From assembly GCF_003046475.1 (NCBI RefSeq), contig NZ_PZZZ01000001.1:620001-684000 (forward strand): a stretch of DNA of 64,000 nt, read 5' to 3'. This document shows positions 55,619 through 64,000 of this stretch, piece after piece. Position 1 is the stretch's first letter; each line of letters begins with the position of its first letter. The notes under the pieces were generated by a model. It searched no databases, had not been told where the DNA came from, and worked only from the letters and a program-made list of their open reading frames with translations. The translations under genes and the position numbers were made by a program. The DNA is from Mycoplana dimorpha. GTDB taxonomy: Bacteria; Pseudomonadota; Alphaproteobacteria; Rhizobiales; Rhizobiaceae.

Positions 55619-57163
55619 TCATTCTGCCGGACCGACGCGTTGTGCGAGGGGCAAGCACAGCAGGGCGCAAGCCGTCAGCATCGCAACGACCATCCATGCC
55701 TCGTTGATTGCCTGGACGGTCGCGGCCGCCCGCAGCAATGGCTCGAGCAGCGCCATCGTCGTTTCATCCAAACCATCCTTGTGCTCCGCCATAGCTTCCA
55801 GCGGAACACCGATGAATGCGGCGACGTCCGTGTCGCCCGCCTGCAGGCGCTCCAGAAGCGTTCGCCCGAGGGGCTCGGCGCGGGAGTAAATGATCGTGTC
55901 AATCAATGCGATGCCGATTGCGCCGCCGAGATTCCGCATCAGGTTGAACAGCCCGCTTGCATCCGGAACCTTGTCCACCGGCAGCGTGCCGAGCGCCAGG
56001 CGCGTCGGCGGCAACAGACAAAACATGATAGCGACGCCACGCACGACCTGCGGCCAGAACATCGCGTCGTAGTCGGAGCGCGGGTCCTGAAACGCGCTCA
56101 TCCCAATGCCGATCGCAAAGAGCGTAAAGCCCGCCGCCGACAGCAGACGGGCATCCAGTCGTTTCTCCATGGCGACGGCGATCGGGGCTGTCAGCAATTG
56201 GGCAATCCCGGTTATCAGCATCGTCATGCCGATTTCGAATGCATTGTGTCCTCTGACGAAGGCGAGAAAGACCGGCATGAGATAGACCGAGCCGAACAGC
56301 CCGATGCCGAGAATGAAGCTGAGGATCGACCCTGCCAGGAAGTTCCGATCGCGGAAATTGTCGAGGTCGACAAGCGGGCGGGCGCGGTGCGTGCACCGCC
56401 AGACAAACCCCATTCCGCAAACGCCAAAGACGCCCAGCAAAGCCGCCGGATAGGGCGATGTCCAGCCGCTCTTGGGCGCCTCCTTCAGGGCAAGCTCCAA
56501 CGCGGCCAGGCTGATCGCCATCAGGACAAGGGACACGCCATCAAGATGGCGAAGTTCAGAGACCTCGATGCCCTGGCGCGGCAGCGATCGCCCTGCGACC
56601 AGGGCGGCAAGGATTCCCGGAAGAACATTGATCAGAAACAGCCAGTGCCAGGAATAGGTCTCTGTCATCCAGCCGCCGACGACAGGCCCGACGGTAGGCG
56701 CCAAAACCGCGAGCACACCCGCAATCGTGGTGGCGAGGGCCTGCCGCTCTTTGGGAAAGAGGATGAAGACGGCCGAAAAGACCGACGGTATCAGCGTTCC
56801 ACCAGAAAAGCCCTGCAAAACGCGCCATAAAACGAGGCTGCCAAGACTGCTGCTCGCGGCGCACCCGGCCGATGCAATGACGAACAGGGTTAACGACGAC
56901 ACGAACAGCCAGCGCATCGTCAGGAACCGGGTCAGGAAGCCGGTCAAGGGTATGGCGACGACTTCGGCGATGAGGTAGGCGGTCTGAATCCAGCTCATCT
57001 GGTCGGGGCTGATCTCGAGAGCCGACTGGATGGTTGGAAGTGACGTCGCAACCACCTGAACATCGAGGATGGCCATGAACATCCCGAGGCACATCGCAGT
57101 AAAGCCCGTCCACACCAGGACAGGGCCACTGACAAAGGGCCTGGTCTCAGAGCTGGTCGGCAT
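55619..57163 (-). CDS. MFS exporter, DHA2/EmrB family (14 helices)
   Basis: A 514-residue drug:H+ antiporter-type protein with about 14 hydrophobic helices and the family motif in LDVQVVATSLPTIQSALEIS (motif D1), then LTRFLTMRWLFVSSLTLF (motif A) and VLAPTVGPVVGGWMTE (motif C). It overlaps the methyltransferase gene by 17 bases. As the last gene of the polyketide operon, it most likely exports the product or protects against it; a general drug-efflux role is the alternative. Confidence 0.9.
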   Translation of the reverse strand: MPTSSETRPFVSGPVLVWTGFTAMCLGMFMAILDVQVVATSLPTIQSALEISPDQMSWIQTAYLIAEVVAIPLTGFLTRFLTMRWLFVSSLTLFVIASAGCAASSSLGSLVLWRVLQGFSGGTLIPSVFSAVFILFPKERQALATTIAGVLAVLAPTVGPVVGGWMTETYSWHWLFLINVLPGILAALVAGRSLPRQGIEVSELRHLDGVSLVLMAISLAALELALKEAPKSGWTSPYPAALLGVFGVCGMGFVWRCTHRARPLVDLDNFRDRNFLAGSILSFILGIGLFGSVYLMPVFLAFVRGHNAFEIGMTMLITGIAQLLTAPIAVAMEKRLDARLLSAAGFTLFAIGIGMSAFQDPRSDYDAMFWPQVVRGVAIMFCLLPPTRLALGTLPVDKVPDASGLFNLMRNLGGAIGIALIDTIIYSRAEPLGRTLLERLQAGDTDVAAFIGVPLEAMAEHKDGLDETTMALLEPLLRAAATVQAINEAWMVVAMLTACALLCLPLAQRVGPAE

Positions 57164-57653
57164 GGCCCGATCCTGACAGGGCTGCGTTCTCGGCCCTGAT
57201 CCGCACCGTCAAGATCAGAGCGTTGGCGATCGAGAAGAGGAGCGCGAACCGCGTCAGGCCGAAGCACAGCGGGAGAACCGCAATCTCGCCTATAACCACA
57301 AGGTAGTTCGGGTGCCGAAGGAACCGATAGGGGCCGGCAGTCACAAGCCTCTCTCCCGGCACCACGATGATCCGTGTCGTCCAGCGCCGGCCAAGCGTCG
57401 ACAGGGTCCACAGCCGCAGGATCTGCAACCCTGCGAACAAGCCGAGCCATCCCAGATGCAGCGGCGCGTTCCACCCGAGAAGCCAGAGACCAGCCAGCCA
57501 AGTGGCATGCAGGGCGACGATCGCCGCGTAATGCGATGCCCCCACCTCAACCGCTCCCTTTTGAATAAGAGCACGGGTGTTACGTCTCGCGAGCCAAAGC
57601 TCCCCCAGCCTTTCGAAAGTGACCGCTGTCAGGAGCAGCGTAGACCAGATCAT
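57147..57653 (-). CDS. Isoprenylcysteine methyltransferase-family protein (BpsB-like)
   Basis: A 168-residue integral membrane protein with about five helices and the ICMT motif LVTAGPYRFLRHPNYLVVIG, followed by RIRAENAAL. In Bacillus subtilis BpsB, of this family, methylates the alkylpyrones made by the adjacent type III polyketide synthase BpsA. Here the start overlaps the PKS stop by 4 bases (ATGA), so methylation of a PKS product is a good inference, not shown by the sequence. Confidence 0.86.
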   Translation of the reverse strand: MIWSTLLLTAVTFERLGELWLARRNTRALIQKGAVEVGASHYAAIVALHATWLAGLWLLGWNAPLHLGWLGLFAGLQILRLWTLSTLGRRWTTRIIVVPGERLVTAGPYRFLRHPNYLVVIGEIAVLPLCFGLTRFALLFSIANALILTVRIRAENAALSGSGHADQL

Positions 57654-58702
57654 GCTGCCGCCTTCAGCGACACGCAGCTCAAGGTAAACCCGGGTCCCAT
57701 CGCGGTCAGCAACGTGCGGGGCGGCAATCCGTCTGAGATCAGCCGATCCAGCACGAACAATGCCGTTGGCGCGGACATGTTACCATAGTCCGACAGCACG
57801 GCGCGCTCGTGGTTCAGAGTTCCCTGGCCGAGTGACAATGCAGTCTCGAGCGCATCGATCACCTTCGCGCCACCCGGATGGCAGGCGAACCTGTCGATGT
57901 CGTCCAGGCTGAGGCCGGCGCGCTCCAGGATCGAAATAAGTGCTGGCCGGATGTTGGCCTCTGCGAAAGGTGGTATCGCGCGGTCGAATATGACCCCGAA
58001 GCCCTCCGGATCAACACTCCAGCCCATGATGTCCAGCGTGTCGGGCCATGTATGCTGGCCGCTCATTTCGACCTGGGCGAGGCCACCGTCGGTGGCGCTC
58101 AGGACACAAGCGGCGGCGCCGTCGCCGAAAAGCGCCGTGGCGACAATGTTGGCTTTCGTCAGTTTGTCCATCCGAAATGCCAGCGTGCAGGTTTCGACCG
58201 CGATGAGCAGCACCACTGTGCCCGGACGGGAGGCCGCCAGTCGCGAGGCGATCGACAAACCCGAGACGCCGCCGGCACAGCCTAGCCCGAAGACGGGAAC
58301 CCGTTCGACATTGTCGCGGAACCCCATCTGCTGCTTTACCCGTGCTTCCAGGCTTGGCGTGGCGATACCGGTCGACGACACGGTCACGACGGTATCCACA
58401 TCTGCTGCGGTGATGCCTGCCAAGGTCAGTGCGTTGCTGGCCGCCGAGACGAACAGGGCGCTCGCCCCTTCGATGTAAGCATTGTTGCGTTCGACCCAGC
58501 CTGTCGTGCGCAAGTACCAGTCGATCGGACGCACGCCGTAGCGCCGCCGAATGCCCGAAGTTTCGAAGACTTTTGCCAGCCGCTCAAAGTCGGCAAAACG
58601 AGAGGAGAAAGCATCATGCGAGGCGAGTGCCGCCTCACGCTGGTCGATAACATACGGCGGCACGGCAGTTCCAATGGACCAAAGCTCTGCCGAGTGTGCC
58701 AT
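57650..58702 (-). CDS. Type III polyketide synthase
   Basis: A 350-residue chalcone-synthase-like enzyme with the full Cys-His-Asn triad: C142 in GLGCAGGVSG, H275 in FACHPGGAKVID and N308 in YGNMSAPT. It condenses an acyl-CoA starter with malonyl-CoA units; members paired with an ICMT-like methyltransferase make alkylpyrones, resorcinols or their methyl ethers. The ATG at 58702 has GGAGGA 7 bases upstream; an in-frame extension to 58819 lacks support. It is the first gene of a three-gene operon (PKS, methyltransferase, MFS exporter) and divergent from a 2OG-Fe(II) oxygenase gene. Confidence 0.94.
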   Translation of the reverse strand: MAHSAELWSIGTAVPPYVIDQREAALASHDAFSSRFADFERLAKVFETSGIRRRYGVRPIDWYLRTTGWVERNNAYIEGASALFVSAASNALTLAGITAADVDTVVTVSSTGIATPSLEARVKQQMGFRDNVERVPVFGLGCAGGVSGLSIASRLAASRPGTVVLLIAVETCTLAFRMDKLTKANIVATALFGDGAAACVLSATDGGLAQVEMSGQHTWPDTLDIMGWSVDPEGFGVIFDRAIPPFAEANIRPALISILERAGLSLDDIDRFACHPGGAKVIDALETALSLGQGTLNHERAVLSDYGNMSAPTALFVLDRLISDGLPPRTLLTAMGPGFTLSCVSLKAAA

Positions 58703-59082
58703 CGAATTTTCCTCCGGATTCGCTTTGTGGCTTTGAGCCGGCAGCGCGGTAGTAGGTCCGATAGGAAAACGCAGAGACCTTTTGGAAGTTGCACCTTGCA
58801 GCGGGGCAAATTCAGACAAACCTTCGCGGTGTGACGTCCGCTGCCGGAGGACCTGACCAGGACATCAAAATCGATTCGCGATCTCGCCAGGCGCGGCAGA
58901 AGCCGATTACACTCGCTTGGAATTAGGCATGCATAAGCGAATGCAGCGCCCAAGACCTTGCTGGTGGGGATAAACGCCTCATCGCTCCTCCCACGGTCAT
59001 CCGGAAGGCTTGAACGCCCGTTGCTGGTCGTGCTACCTATGCTGGAAATAATGGAAAATTTCTCTAACGCCGAGAGTTGTCC
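58703..59082. other. Divergent region between the PKS and oxygenase genes
   Basis: 380 bases without a supported gene, slightly AT-richer than its surroundings. It should hold the two divergent promoters. I saw no clear operator or hairpin. No regulator gene of the cassette is present nearby except the CecR-like gene, which is paired with another operon. Confidence 0.4.
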
Positions 59083-59895
59083 ATGTCTGTCGCAGCCCAC
59101 ACGGATGCATCGCAGGGTTCCTTTCAGACGGCCCAGGTCGTTGCCCACATCTTGGATGCGGTGAACCGCGCCGCGTTTGTGGACGAGCCGTTCTGGCATC
59201 TGGAGATGACGGAAGTCTTCCCGGCTGAACTTTATCGTCGCATGCGGGCGGCGATGCCGGAGGCGAGCGAGTATCGCGCCCTGAAGGGACGCTACAACGG
59301 AAACATCCAGGCGGACGGCAGTTCCACTCGGATCAAGATCGACCTTTTTCCGGAGTATATCCGGCATCTGCCCCCCGAAAAACGCGCCGTGTGGGATCTG
59401 GTCGGAAGCGCCCTGCAGGCGCCAGAGCTGAAGGAGGCGTTCATGCGCCGCCTTGCGCCGGGGCTGGAACGCCGATTCGGGGCGGACTTCATGAAGACCG
59501 ATCTGTACCCCGTGCCCATGCTGACGCGGGACGTTACCGGCTACAAGATCCGCCCCCACACCGACACGCGGTGGAAGGGGATCACGGTGCAGTTCTATCT
59601 GCCCGAAGATGAGAGCGTCAGCCATATCGGTACGCGTTTCGATCGGCAGAAGCCGGATGGCAGCTTCGAGATGGTGCATCGGATGCCGTTTTCCCCGAAC
59701 ACGGGCTACGCATTCGCGGTTGGGACCGACACCTGGCACTCGGTCGATAAACTTGGCCCGGAAGTGCGCAGCCGCGATTCCATCTTGCACACTTATTTCG
59801 TCGACGAGACCGTGCAGCACAAGTTGATGAACCGGGGCAAACGGGTCGGCAACTTCCTGAAGAACGAGTTCCGGCACGCTGCCCGACTTCGGTGA
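59083..59895 (+). CDS. 2-oxoglutarate/Fe(II)-dependent oxygenase-like protein
   Basis: A 270-residue protein with the metal-binding facial triad H159-x-D161 in RPHTDTRW and H219 in TDTWHSVDKL, and arginines 229/231 suited to bind 2-oxoglutarate. The pattern KIRPHTDTRWKGITVQFYLP is that of P4Hc-like oxygenases. It has no signal peptide. The ATG at 59083 has GAGAG upstream. Position divergent from the type III PKS suggests a tailoring role in the same pathway, which is inference; it could equally be an independent metabolic hydroxylase. Confidence 0.82.
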   Translation: MSVAAHTDASQGSFQTAQVVAHILDAVNRAAFVDEPFWHLEMTEVFPAELYRRMRAAMPEASEYRALKGRYNGNIQADGSSTRIKIDLFPEYIRHLPPEKRAVWDLVGSALQAPELKEAFMRRLAPGLERRFGADFMKTDLYPVPMLTRDVTGYKIRPHTDTRWKGITVQFYLPEDESVSHIGTRFDRQKPDGSFEMVHRMPFSPNTGYAFAVGTDTWHSVDKLGPEVRSRDSILHTYFVDETVQHKLMNRGKRVGNFLKNEFRHAARLR

Positions 59896-60299
59896 CCCTG
59901 CGTCGCAGCCGTTGCACGTCCCTGAGCGCAGGCCGATCGCCTCGCTTTATCATCTCCACTTCGCCCTCTGCTGCAATCAAGAATTGAGTGGCAGGCAGCA
60001 GCGGCCCCGCCGTGCGTGGTCGCTCCTCTGCGTCGTGCCTCGCAGGCGTGACGCCAGTTCACGAGTGCTGATGTACAAGATTAGAAAAATCCCGGAAGAT
60101 ACTGCAGTATAGGTGAAACGGTAATTCGCCTACACTGCGACGGGGATCGATCGAAAGGGACGATACACCTTGCCGGGCGCCGCTTCGCGGGCGCCTGTCA
60201 CCGGTGTATTTAAGGCTTGCGCATTCCTTGCGAAAGCCTTAAACGGCTGCCAAACCGTACTGTCGGTTAGGCCCAAATTTCGTTCACAGGAAGAACAAC
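59896..60299 (+). other. Leader region of tuf with two hairpins
   Basis: 404 bases without a gene. From 60163 to 60209 ATACACC pairs with GGTGTAT around a GC-rich inner stem (GGCGCC with GGCGCC), and from 60210 to 60242 TTAAGGCTTGCGCA pairs with TGCGAAAGCCTTAA at 13 of 14 positions around a TTCCT loop. Two hairpins in a row ahead of a highly expressed translation gene suggest a structured 5' leader, processing site or remnant tRNA-tuf spacer. No tRNA could be folded here. Confidence 0.55.
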
Positions 60300-61475
<1,176 letters not shown>

Positions 61476-61497
61476 GCGACGGATCTCTTGCAGTAAG

Positions 61498-61529
61498 AAG
61501 GCCTCGCGGGAAACCGCGGGGCCTTTTTT
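61498..61529 (+). terminator. Rho-independent terminator of tuf
   Basis: GGCCTCGCGG (61500-61509) pairs with CCGCGGGGCC (61514-61523, one G-T pair) around a GAAA loop, followed by six T, 24 bases after the tuf stop. The A-rich side (AAGAA) may let it work for the convergent glycosyltransferase too. Confidence 0.93.
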
Positions 61530-61594
61530 CCGTTTGATGGCTTTGCGGGACGCTCGGTGGATCGGACTTCGCTAACCGCCCATCATGCAGGCAT

Positions 61595-62746
61595 CTAGAT
61601 TTTCTTCAGGCCGAGGCCGGTCCATCGGCGAAACGTTGCCAGCAGCGAGACATTCGACCCGGCGGCAACGCGGCTTTCGCCGATCTCCTTCCAGGTCTCG
61701 AGCAACGGAACGAGCACCTCGTTGTCGTTGAAGCAGGTCTGGGCGCGCTGGCGGGAGACACGCTCGGCGGCCGCCCACTGTTCTTCCGACCAGCCTTCCG
61801 TAGCGCGGACCAGTTCAACCGCCTCGTCTTCGTCCTTGTAAACTCGGCCGGCGTCGCCGAGGTACGCCTCAGCGCCGAAAACGTCGCGGGCAAGGATTGT
61901 GCAGCCGGCCGCCATGGCCTCGGCGATGGATACCGGCATTCCGAACGAGACGTTCGGATCATAGGTGTGCACGTAGATGCCGGCCTCGGCTAGGTATCCG
62001 GCAACCGTCTCGTAGGTAACGTCGCGGATCATCTCGACAGGGCTGCCGAGTTCGCGATTGAGTTCCTCGAGGTCGCGATAGAGCTGGTTCGGCCCGAGGC
62101 TGCAGAGAATCATTACGGCGCGGTAGTCTGGAAGCCGATGGGCGATCCGGATAAAGTCGGCTAGCCCCTTGGGCTTCTTGCAGGCCGCCGTCCGCATGAT
62201 CATCTTGCGGTTCTTTTTGCAGGGCGGCGCTGCCCACTCCGGGTGGAAGCAGGAGGTCATCGGCAGGATCTTCGTGGTCATCGAGCCCCATTGCTCGGTG
62301 AGGTGGGGGAACATGTAGAGGCGCACGATCGTGTCCTCCCGCTCCACCCGCTCAATCTGCTTGGGAACGAAGTGCCAGTGGCCGCGGGCCGTCATCGGGA
62401 TGCCGTAGCGCTTGGCCGCGTCCTTGTATTTCAGCGCAGTCTGCGTCCAGTGCGTGTGCACGATGTCCGGCTGTTCGCGGGCGATCGTGTCGACAAGGGT
62501 GCCGCGATGGATCTTCACGTCGACATGCCGGCCCTCGGTCTTCGGATCGTCCTTGGACCAGACTTCGACATGCACGCCCCAGCCGAGCATGCGCTCGATC
62601 TCGGCGTTGATGTAGGATTCGGACAGCTGCGGAAAGCTGTCGAGCGCGTAGAGCACTTTCAGCGGCGTGCCATCGCTCTTGAGGACGGGTGTGGTTCGCC
62701 GGGCCTGGGGGGTGACGCTGGGAGCTACTGCAAGCTGCACGGACAT
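61595..62746 (-). CDS. Glycosyltransferase, GT4 (GT-B) family
   Basis: A 383-residue cytoplasmic enzyme. The N-terminal Rossmann half starts KVLYALDSFPQLSESYINAE, a pattern of exopolysaccharide glycosyltransferases, with DIVHTHWTQTALKYKDAAKR. The C-terminal half has FGMPVSIAEAMAAGCTILAR (nucleotide-sugar binding E in the EX7E region). Donor and acceptor are unknown. It is convergent with tuf and lies on the same strand as the next glycosyltransferase, 98 bases apart, so the two may form a polysaccharide-related pair. Confidence 0.86.
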   Translation of the reverse strand: MSVQLAVAPSVTPQARRTTPVLKSDGTPLKVLYALDSFPQLSESYINAEIERMLGWGVHVEVWSKDDPKTEGRHVDVKIHRGTLVDTIAREQPDIVHTHWTQTALKYKDAAKRYGIPMTARGHWHFVPKQIERVEREDTIVRLYMFPHLTEQWGSMTTKILPMTSCFHPEWAAPPCKKNRKMIMRTAACKKPKGLADFIRIAHRLPDYRAVMILCSLGPNQLYRDLEELNRELGSPVEMIRDVTYETVAGYLAEAGIYVHTYDPNVSFGMPVSIAEAMAAGCTILARDVFGAEAYLGDAGRVYKDEDEAVELVRATEGWSEEQWAAAERVSRQRAQTCFNDNEVLVPLLETWKEIGESRVAAGSNVSLLATFRRWTGLGLKKI

Positions 62747-62844
62747 ACGATCGCTCCCTGGCTGTGCGGGTCTGAATATCAGATGAAGTATAGGAAGTAG
62801 AGCGTAGCGGATGCAACTGGTGACCGCAAGGAGGCGCTCTAGTA

Positions 62845-63885
62845 TTACTGTTGTTTGACTGGAATGCGCAGATCTTTCATGTAGCCCTTCGCGACGAGAT
62901 TTTCCGAATCTGTAAAGCGGACGGATCCGGGATAACGCAGGTCCATTTCTTCTCCAAAGGCCACATGCGAGATGATTGCCTTGTAGAAACCGGCCTCCTT
63001 GGCGTGCGTACCCTGGTCGGCGATGCGATGAAATTCCCGCACCGCGTCGGCCGGGAACTTGTAGTGCAGCAGGACCGCGTGGACCGGGCCAAAATTGCGT
63101 GTGACGGGGATCGGCGCGTGGTGGCTTCCGCCGTTGAACTGCGTCATCCTGTCCACGAAGATGACCGGAAATTTGCTCATCCGCATGTCGGCGCCGAAAA
63201 GCCGGAGGCGCGGCCCGCCGCGCACGGCGGTGCTGTGGGAATCGTCGTACACGGTATAGCCGTCGCCGTCATGAAGCGGGCAGCAAAAGGTCGGCGGGGC
63301 GTCGATCGGATCGTGCGCCGCCTCCGTCAGCTTCCCATCCGGGTAGATGTCCAGCATGATGGCGAGGGTCCGCTTCAGCCGGTTGCGTTCGAGGTCGGCG
63401 GCGAATGCTGTAATTGGTCTGTTTTCACAACCGGGATAGATGAGGTACTCGTCGCAATCGACTGAAATGTACCAACGATCGTAGCCGTATTGCCCGACAA
63501 GCATGTCACGCCAGAGCAGGCCGCCGCTGGCGCGGCGGAAGTCGACATTCGAGGCGTAGAGGTCGACATCCGGCTGGGAGAGGAGGGTGCGCGTCTGATC
63601 GTCGGAACGGTCGTCGAGAAACGCGAATCGCGTGACGCCGAGGCGGCGATAGTGGGCTAGAAAAGAGGGGATGTATGTAGCGGCATTGCGCGCGACGCAG
63701 ATGAGGATGATGTCACGAGGCCCAAGCGGCGCCGTTGCGGCATTGATTCTCTCGAATTCGACGCCCTGGTCGGACTTTGCGCGCTTGCGATAGCGGCGAT
63801 CGCGCAGAAACAAACGGATCCGCTTCTTGAGTGAGAGGCGACCAAGTTTGCCCCAGTCCTTCACATTGCGCACAGGATACTGCAT
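62845..63885 (-). CDS. Glycosyltransferase, GT2-like (GT-A) family
   Basis: A 346-residue protein with an arginine/lysine-rich N-terminus, then ILICVARNAATYIPSFLAHY, FLDDRSDDQTRTLL and the DxD-type metal motif in SVDCDEYLIYPG (Asp-Cys-Asp-Glu). This matches the Glyco_tranf_2_4 (GT92-like) group whose members add sugars to surface polysaccharides or lipids. It has no membrane helix. It is the last gene seen; its promoter lies near the repeats at 63940-63986. Confidence 0.84.
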   Translation of the reverse strand: MQYPVRNVKDWGKLGRLSLKKRIRLFLRDRRYRKRAKSDQGVEFERINAATAPLGPRDIILICVARNAATYIPSFLAHYRRLGVTRFAFLDDRSDDQTRTLLSQPDVDLYASNVDFRRASGGLLWRDMLVGQYGYDRWYISVDCDEYLIYPGCENRPITAFAADLERNRLKRTLAIMLDIYPDGKLTEAAHDPIDAPPTFCCPLHDGDGYTVYDDSHSTAVRGGPRLRLFGADMRMSKFPVIFVDRMTQFNGGSHHAPIPVTRNFGPVHAVLLHYKFPADAVREFHRIADQGTHAKEAGFYKAIISHVAFGEEMDLRYPGSVRFTDSENLVAKGYMKDLRIPVKQQ

Positions 63886-63939
63886 CAGGCACCACCCCTC
63901 GACTCACGTAACGTGACCGCATTCTTCATCGCACGTCCG

Positions 63940-63986
63940 CCGATGCACCGCAATCACGCGCCGATGCACGGCATTCTGTGCATCGG
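63940..63986. repeat. CCGATGCAC repeats upstream of the glycosyltransferase
   Basis: CCGATGCAC occurs at 63940-63948 and 63961-63969, and its exact complement GTGCATCGG at 63978-63986. The last two form a perfect 9-bp hairpin around an 8-base loop. The block lies 55-101 bases before the start at 63885, where an operator would be expected, but the gene to the right is outside the window. Confidence 0.75.
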
Positions 63987-64000
63987 GATCAGGGTATGGC

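Noticed and set aside
58703-58819. N-terminal extension of the type III PKS
   Set aside because: The internal ATG at 58702 has a strong GGAGGA site and gives a normal family length; the extra 39 residues are low-complexity.

Overview
This 64 kb window is GC-rich alphaproteobacterial chromosome, most likely from the Rhizobiaceae (Sinorhizobium/Ensifer/Shinella/Rhizobium type). The evidence is the rne | amiC-mrcA-prfB core order, a rhizobial-type phosphatidylcholine synthase, TRAP and BMP-type ABC uptake systems, and the protein sequences themselves. The species cannot be fixed from sequence reading alone.

Layout. 1-8.3 kb: 5' end of rne (minus strand), then amiC, mrcA (PBP1A), a small membrane protein and prfB (RF2, with an intact +1 frameshift site), then nadK. 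8.5-15 kb: a DMT exporter, then an accessory catabolic block in which cupin, FAD amine oxidase-like gene and TRAP transporter P-Q-M form one minus-strand operon facing a divergent TetR gene. 15.2-16.1 kb: three tiny minus-strand reading frames beside tRNA-Lys. 16.4-21.4 kb: CcdA, AEC carrier, UbiH-like monooxygenase, pcs and a quinone reductase. 21.4-26.2 kb: a BMP-family nucleoside-type ABC operon whose ATPase gene is broken by one extra G in a homopolymer, closed by a strong terminator and followed by a GntR/FCD regulator. 27.3-28.9 kb: small unknown proteins and an EF-hand protein. 29.2-35.5 kb: an RND pump with two adaptor lipoproteins and a divergent TetR. 36-37.4 kb: an HtrA-like protein that has lost its catalytic residues, plus a LuxR-type regulator. 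37.7-45.7 kb: a complete kdp potassium-uptake operon (micro-ORF, kdpF, A, B, C, D, E).

46-49.6 kb: tRNA-Thr, a LysR/azoreductase divergent pair, a small cysteine-rich secreted protein, rlmB, tRNA-Tyr and tRNA-Gly. In many proteobacteria tRNA-Tyr/Gly lie directly before tuf. Here about 10.7 kb separates them: a ybhGFSR-like ABC exporter with its CecR-like TetR, and a three-gene operon of type III polyketide synthase, BpsB-like methyltransferase and MFS exporter, with a divergent 2OG-Fe(II) oxygenase. tuf (60.3 kb) follows a hairpin-rich leader, and two glycosyltransferase genes close the window.

The most interesting leads are the type III PKS cassette placed inside the tRNA-tuf locus, the catalytically dead HtrA homologue whose ribosome-binding site is sealed in an 8-bp hairpin, the kdp micro-ORF, the two-adaptor RND system with matching operator repeats, and the 12-bp tandem repeat that adds RQAT units to a TetR N-terminus. 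No CRISPR array, insertion sequence, prophage or rRNA gene was seen.
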